A stretch of 45,429 nucleotides of DNA from Clostridia bacterium (GTDB lineage: Bacteria; Bacillota; Clostridia; Christensenellales; CAG-314): contig CAAGHL010000071.1 in NCBI GenBank assembly GCA_900769665.1, positions 1-45,429 of the forward strand, in the 5' to 3' direction. Made by a program: the position numbers and the translations under genes. A model generated the notes under the pieces. It saw only the letters and a program-made list of their open reading frames with translations. It ran no database searches and was not told the origin of the DNA. Position 1 is the first letter of the stretch. Each line of letters begins with the position of its first letter. Positions 44,332 through 45,429 of this stretch are shown piece after piece.

Positions 44332-44360
44332 TAGTATGCGAAGAAAAGGAAAAATAATTC
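44332..44360 (-). promoter_or_regulatory. forespore (sigma-G/F-like) promoter of sleB
   Basis: Minus-strand GAATT (44356-44360), 17-bp spacer, CATACTA (44332-44338). The -10 fits the CATNNTA pattern of sigma-G promoters and the -35 fits four of five bases. Known Bacillus sleB-ypeB operons are sigma-G dependent. Confidence 0.6.
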
Positions 44361-44381
44361 CGACGAAATGCCGATAACAAT

Positions 44382-44420
44382 AAAAAATCCACGCATTTAC
44401 CGATAGTCGGTTTGCGTGGA
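44382..44420 (-). terminator. terminator of spoIIR
   Basis: Stem TCCACGCA/TGCGTGGA with an inner ACCG/CGGT hairpin and six T residues in the minus sense. It separates spoIIR from sleB. Confidence 0.85.
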
Positions 44421-44487
44421 CAGTGATTTAATCGTATTTATCGGGTGAAATCGATTAAACACGTTGTAAAATGTAATGAAAAATCGT

Positions 44488-44510
44488 ATACGTATGCAAA
44501 AATCAGCGAC
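44488..44510 (+). repeat. oriented ATACGTAT intergenic motif, copy 6
   Basis: ATACGTAT (44488-44495), an A run, then CGAC at offsets 12-15. Confidence 0.5.
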
Positions 44511-44575
44511 ATACTCGTGTTTGACATCGGGTTGCAACGAAACATACTTGTGCGCTTGTTTTGTTGGGGATACGG

Positions 44576-45118
44576 CTAGTCGACACTATGCTTTGCGGCG
44601 AAGTCGTCGATAATTTTGCGTATAAGCGAGCGATACACAATACCGTTTGTACCGTTGCTTTCGCCGCCGACAAAACACAACGGCGGGTATACAACGCACC
44701 ACCAATTGTCGCCCGTACCACTGCCAAGCTCCAATATCAGTGCGTCGTACACGCCCTCGCTCAACGAAAATCCGCTGTAGGAACGTGCAGGAAATTGCTC
44801 CGTTGCAAGGCGTGCGCGGCACTTGTAAGCAAACCCCTCTGCAGCAAGTACGCTGTCGGCGACACTCTCCAATTGTTGCAGTTTGTCCTTGACGACAGCC
44901 ATTGCTTTTTGCTTGGTGTCGGCATAGGCTATGTAAGGTGTGAGGTAGTCCACCACGGCGGCTTTTACCTTGTATTTGACTGTTTGATCGGCTTGTGAAT
45001 TGCTGTCCGCGCGTATATGTATACGTAGGTATTCGGTGTTTGCTTGCTTGCAAGGCACAAGACAAATAAGCGCAACCACCGCAACCAATGCGGCGACTGC
45101 AAAAAGTATGTTTTTCAT
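44576..45118 (-). CDS. spoIIR: stage II sporulation protein R
   Basis: SpoIIR is made in the forespore under sigma-F and secreted to activate SpoIIGA, which processes pro-sigma-E in the mother cell. The 180-aa protein has an N-terminal hydrophobic segment (about 4-25) and the family motif LRIHIRADSNSQADQ (about 31-45). The C-terminal part includes WWCVVYPPLCFV. ATG 45118 is preferred to 45133 because AAAGGAG lies 5 bases before it. No clear sigma-F promoter was found. With sleB-ypeB it shows that the organism makes endospores. Confidence 0.93.
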   Translation of the reverse strand: MKNILFAVAALVAVVALICLVPCKQANTEYLRIHIRADSNSQADQTVKYKVKAAVVDYLTPYIAYADTKQKAMAVVKDKLQQLESVADSVLAAEGFAYKCRARLATEQFPARSYSGFSLSEGVYDALILELGSGTGDNWWCVVYPPLCFVGGESNGTNGIVYRSLIRKIIDDFAAKHSVD

Positions 45119-45202
45119 AGTTTCTCCTTTCATGCTACCGTTACAGCAACAATTGTTGCCCGATTACACAAGGAAAAGCCGCAAAATGTAAGCAATTTTT
45201 GC

Positions 45203-45225
45203 ATACGTATGTCGAATTTTGCAAC
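45203..45225 (+). repeat. oriented ATACGTAT intergenic motif, copy 7
   Basis: ATACGTAT (45203-45210), then CAAC at offsets 12-15. Confidence 0.5.
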
Positions 45226-45232
45226 AAACGAT

Positions 45233-45260
45233 AAAAACGGACGAGCCAAAACTCGTCCGT
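45233..45260 (-). terminator. terminator of the right-edge partial gene
   Basis: Perfect 9-bp stem ACGGACGAG/CTCGTCCGT with a 6-base loop and five T residues in the minus sense, ending transcripts coming from the right. Confidence 0.8.
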
Positions 45261-45300
45261 AATTATCTAATATATAGGTTAAGTCGTATTGTATTACGTT

Positions 45301-45330
45301 AGGGTTAATTTAGCTATCACTAACAACCCT
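45301..45330 (-). repeat. 30-nt 3'-UTR element, copy 2
   Basis: Identical to 822-851 at 28 of 30 positions, with AGGGTT and AACCCT ends. It again lies between a minus-strand stop codon (45359) and the terminator (45233-45260). Confidence 0.6.
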
Positions 45331-45358
45331 AAAGGCGGTCTTTTCCGCGGCGTAGCCG

Positions 45359-45429
45359 TTAGTACGGCTTGTGTAATAATCCGTAGAACCCCTGCCACGC
45401 AGGCTCAAGCTCGTCAAAAATCATCGAAA
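45359..45429 (-). CDS. partial gene at the right edge, C-terminus only
   Basis: A minus-strand frame enters from the right edge and ends at TAA 45359-45361. The visible tail is IFDELEPAWQGFYGLLHKPY. An ATG at 45422-45424 lies in frame but is more likely internal. It is followed by the 30-nt element and a terminator, which supports a real gene. Too short to assign. Confidence 0.45.
   Translation of the reverse strand, partial: SMIFDELEPAWQGFYGLLHKPY

Noticed and set aside
45301..45330. Integron attC site
   Set aside because: The ends do not fit the RYYYAAC/GTTRRRY core pattern and no integrase or cassettes are present.
1..45429. tRNA or rRNA genes
   Set aside because: No T-loop signature (such as GGTTCGANTCC) with a plausible cloverleaf, and no rRNA-like segment, was seen on either strand.

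Overview
The window looks like chromosome from an endospore-forming, anaerobic, glycan-degrading member of the Clostridia (Bacillota). Supporting evidence: a sleB-ypeB pair and spoIIR at the right end, a maf/mreB-like pair and a mazG/SpoVB-like flippase pair at the left end whose neighbourhoods recall Bacillus subtilis, AAGGAGG-type ribosome binding sites, TTG starts, and lipoprotein glycan-binding proteins with bacterial Ig-like domains. The exact lineage is inference.

Layout, left to right. 1-870: no long gene, but a 57-codon minus-strand gene (247-420) has its own promoter, Shine-Dalgarno and strong terminator. 870-7288: housekeeping genes, all minus strand (MreB-like, Maf, TrmL, Dus, YabN/MazG, SpoVB-like flippase). 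7457-14585: a complete type II-A CRISPR-Cas system, namely a 15-repeat array, csn2, cas2, cas1 and cas9 on the minus strand, and a tracrRNA gene transcribed divergently from the cas9 start. 15105-19060 (plus strand): a GH16 endo-beta-glucanase lipoprotein and a 903-residue modular lipoprotein. 19281-27553: a type I restriction-modification operon in the order hsdM, orf203, hsdS, orf539, hsdR. The two orf genes encode unrecognised membrane proteins and are joined to the hsd genes by 1-4 base overlaps or a 2-base gap. 27836-28738: manA. 28813-29009: a MITE-like element with perfect 13-bp terminal inverted repeats. 29445-34954: a GH3 glycosidase with permuted domain order and a four-module carbohydrate-binding lipoprotein. 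35313-39546: an AgrC-like kinase, a LytTR response regulator, and a GPH-family sugar symporter with a large insertion carrying an EF-hand-like loop. 39796-41773: remnants of an RCC1-like gene and a large lipoprotein. 42266-45118: ypeB, sleB and spoIIR. A partial gene runs off the right edge.

How the parts work together. GH16, GH3, the two CBM-type lipoproteins, the symporter and ManA look like a beta-glucan or mixed-glycan capture and use programme, with the LytTR two-component pair as a candidate regulator. CRISPR-Cas9 and the RM operon form a 20-kb defence block that splits this programme.

The signals that most deserve a second look are: (1) two membrane proteins embedded in a type I RM operon; (2) an oriented intergenic motif, ATACGTAT followed at fixed spacing by a CNAC-like end, seen seven times on the same strand; (3) the 57-aa peptide gene; (4) a 30-nt element, 28/30 identical, between stop codon and terminator of two unrelated genes at opposite ends of the window; (5) the permuted, doubly anchored GH3. 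All function calls come from reading motifs by eye; no database search was run.
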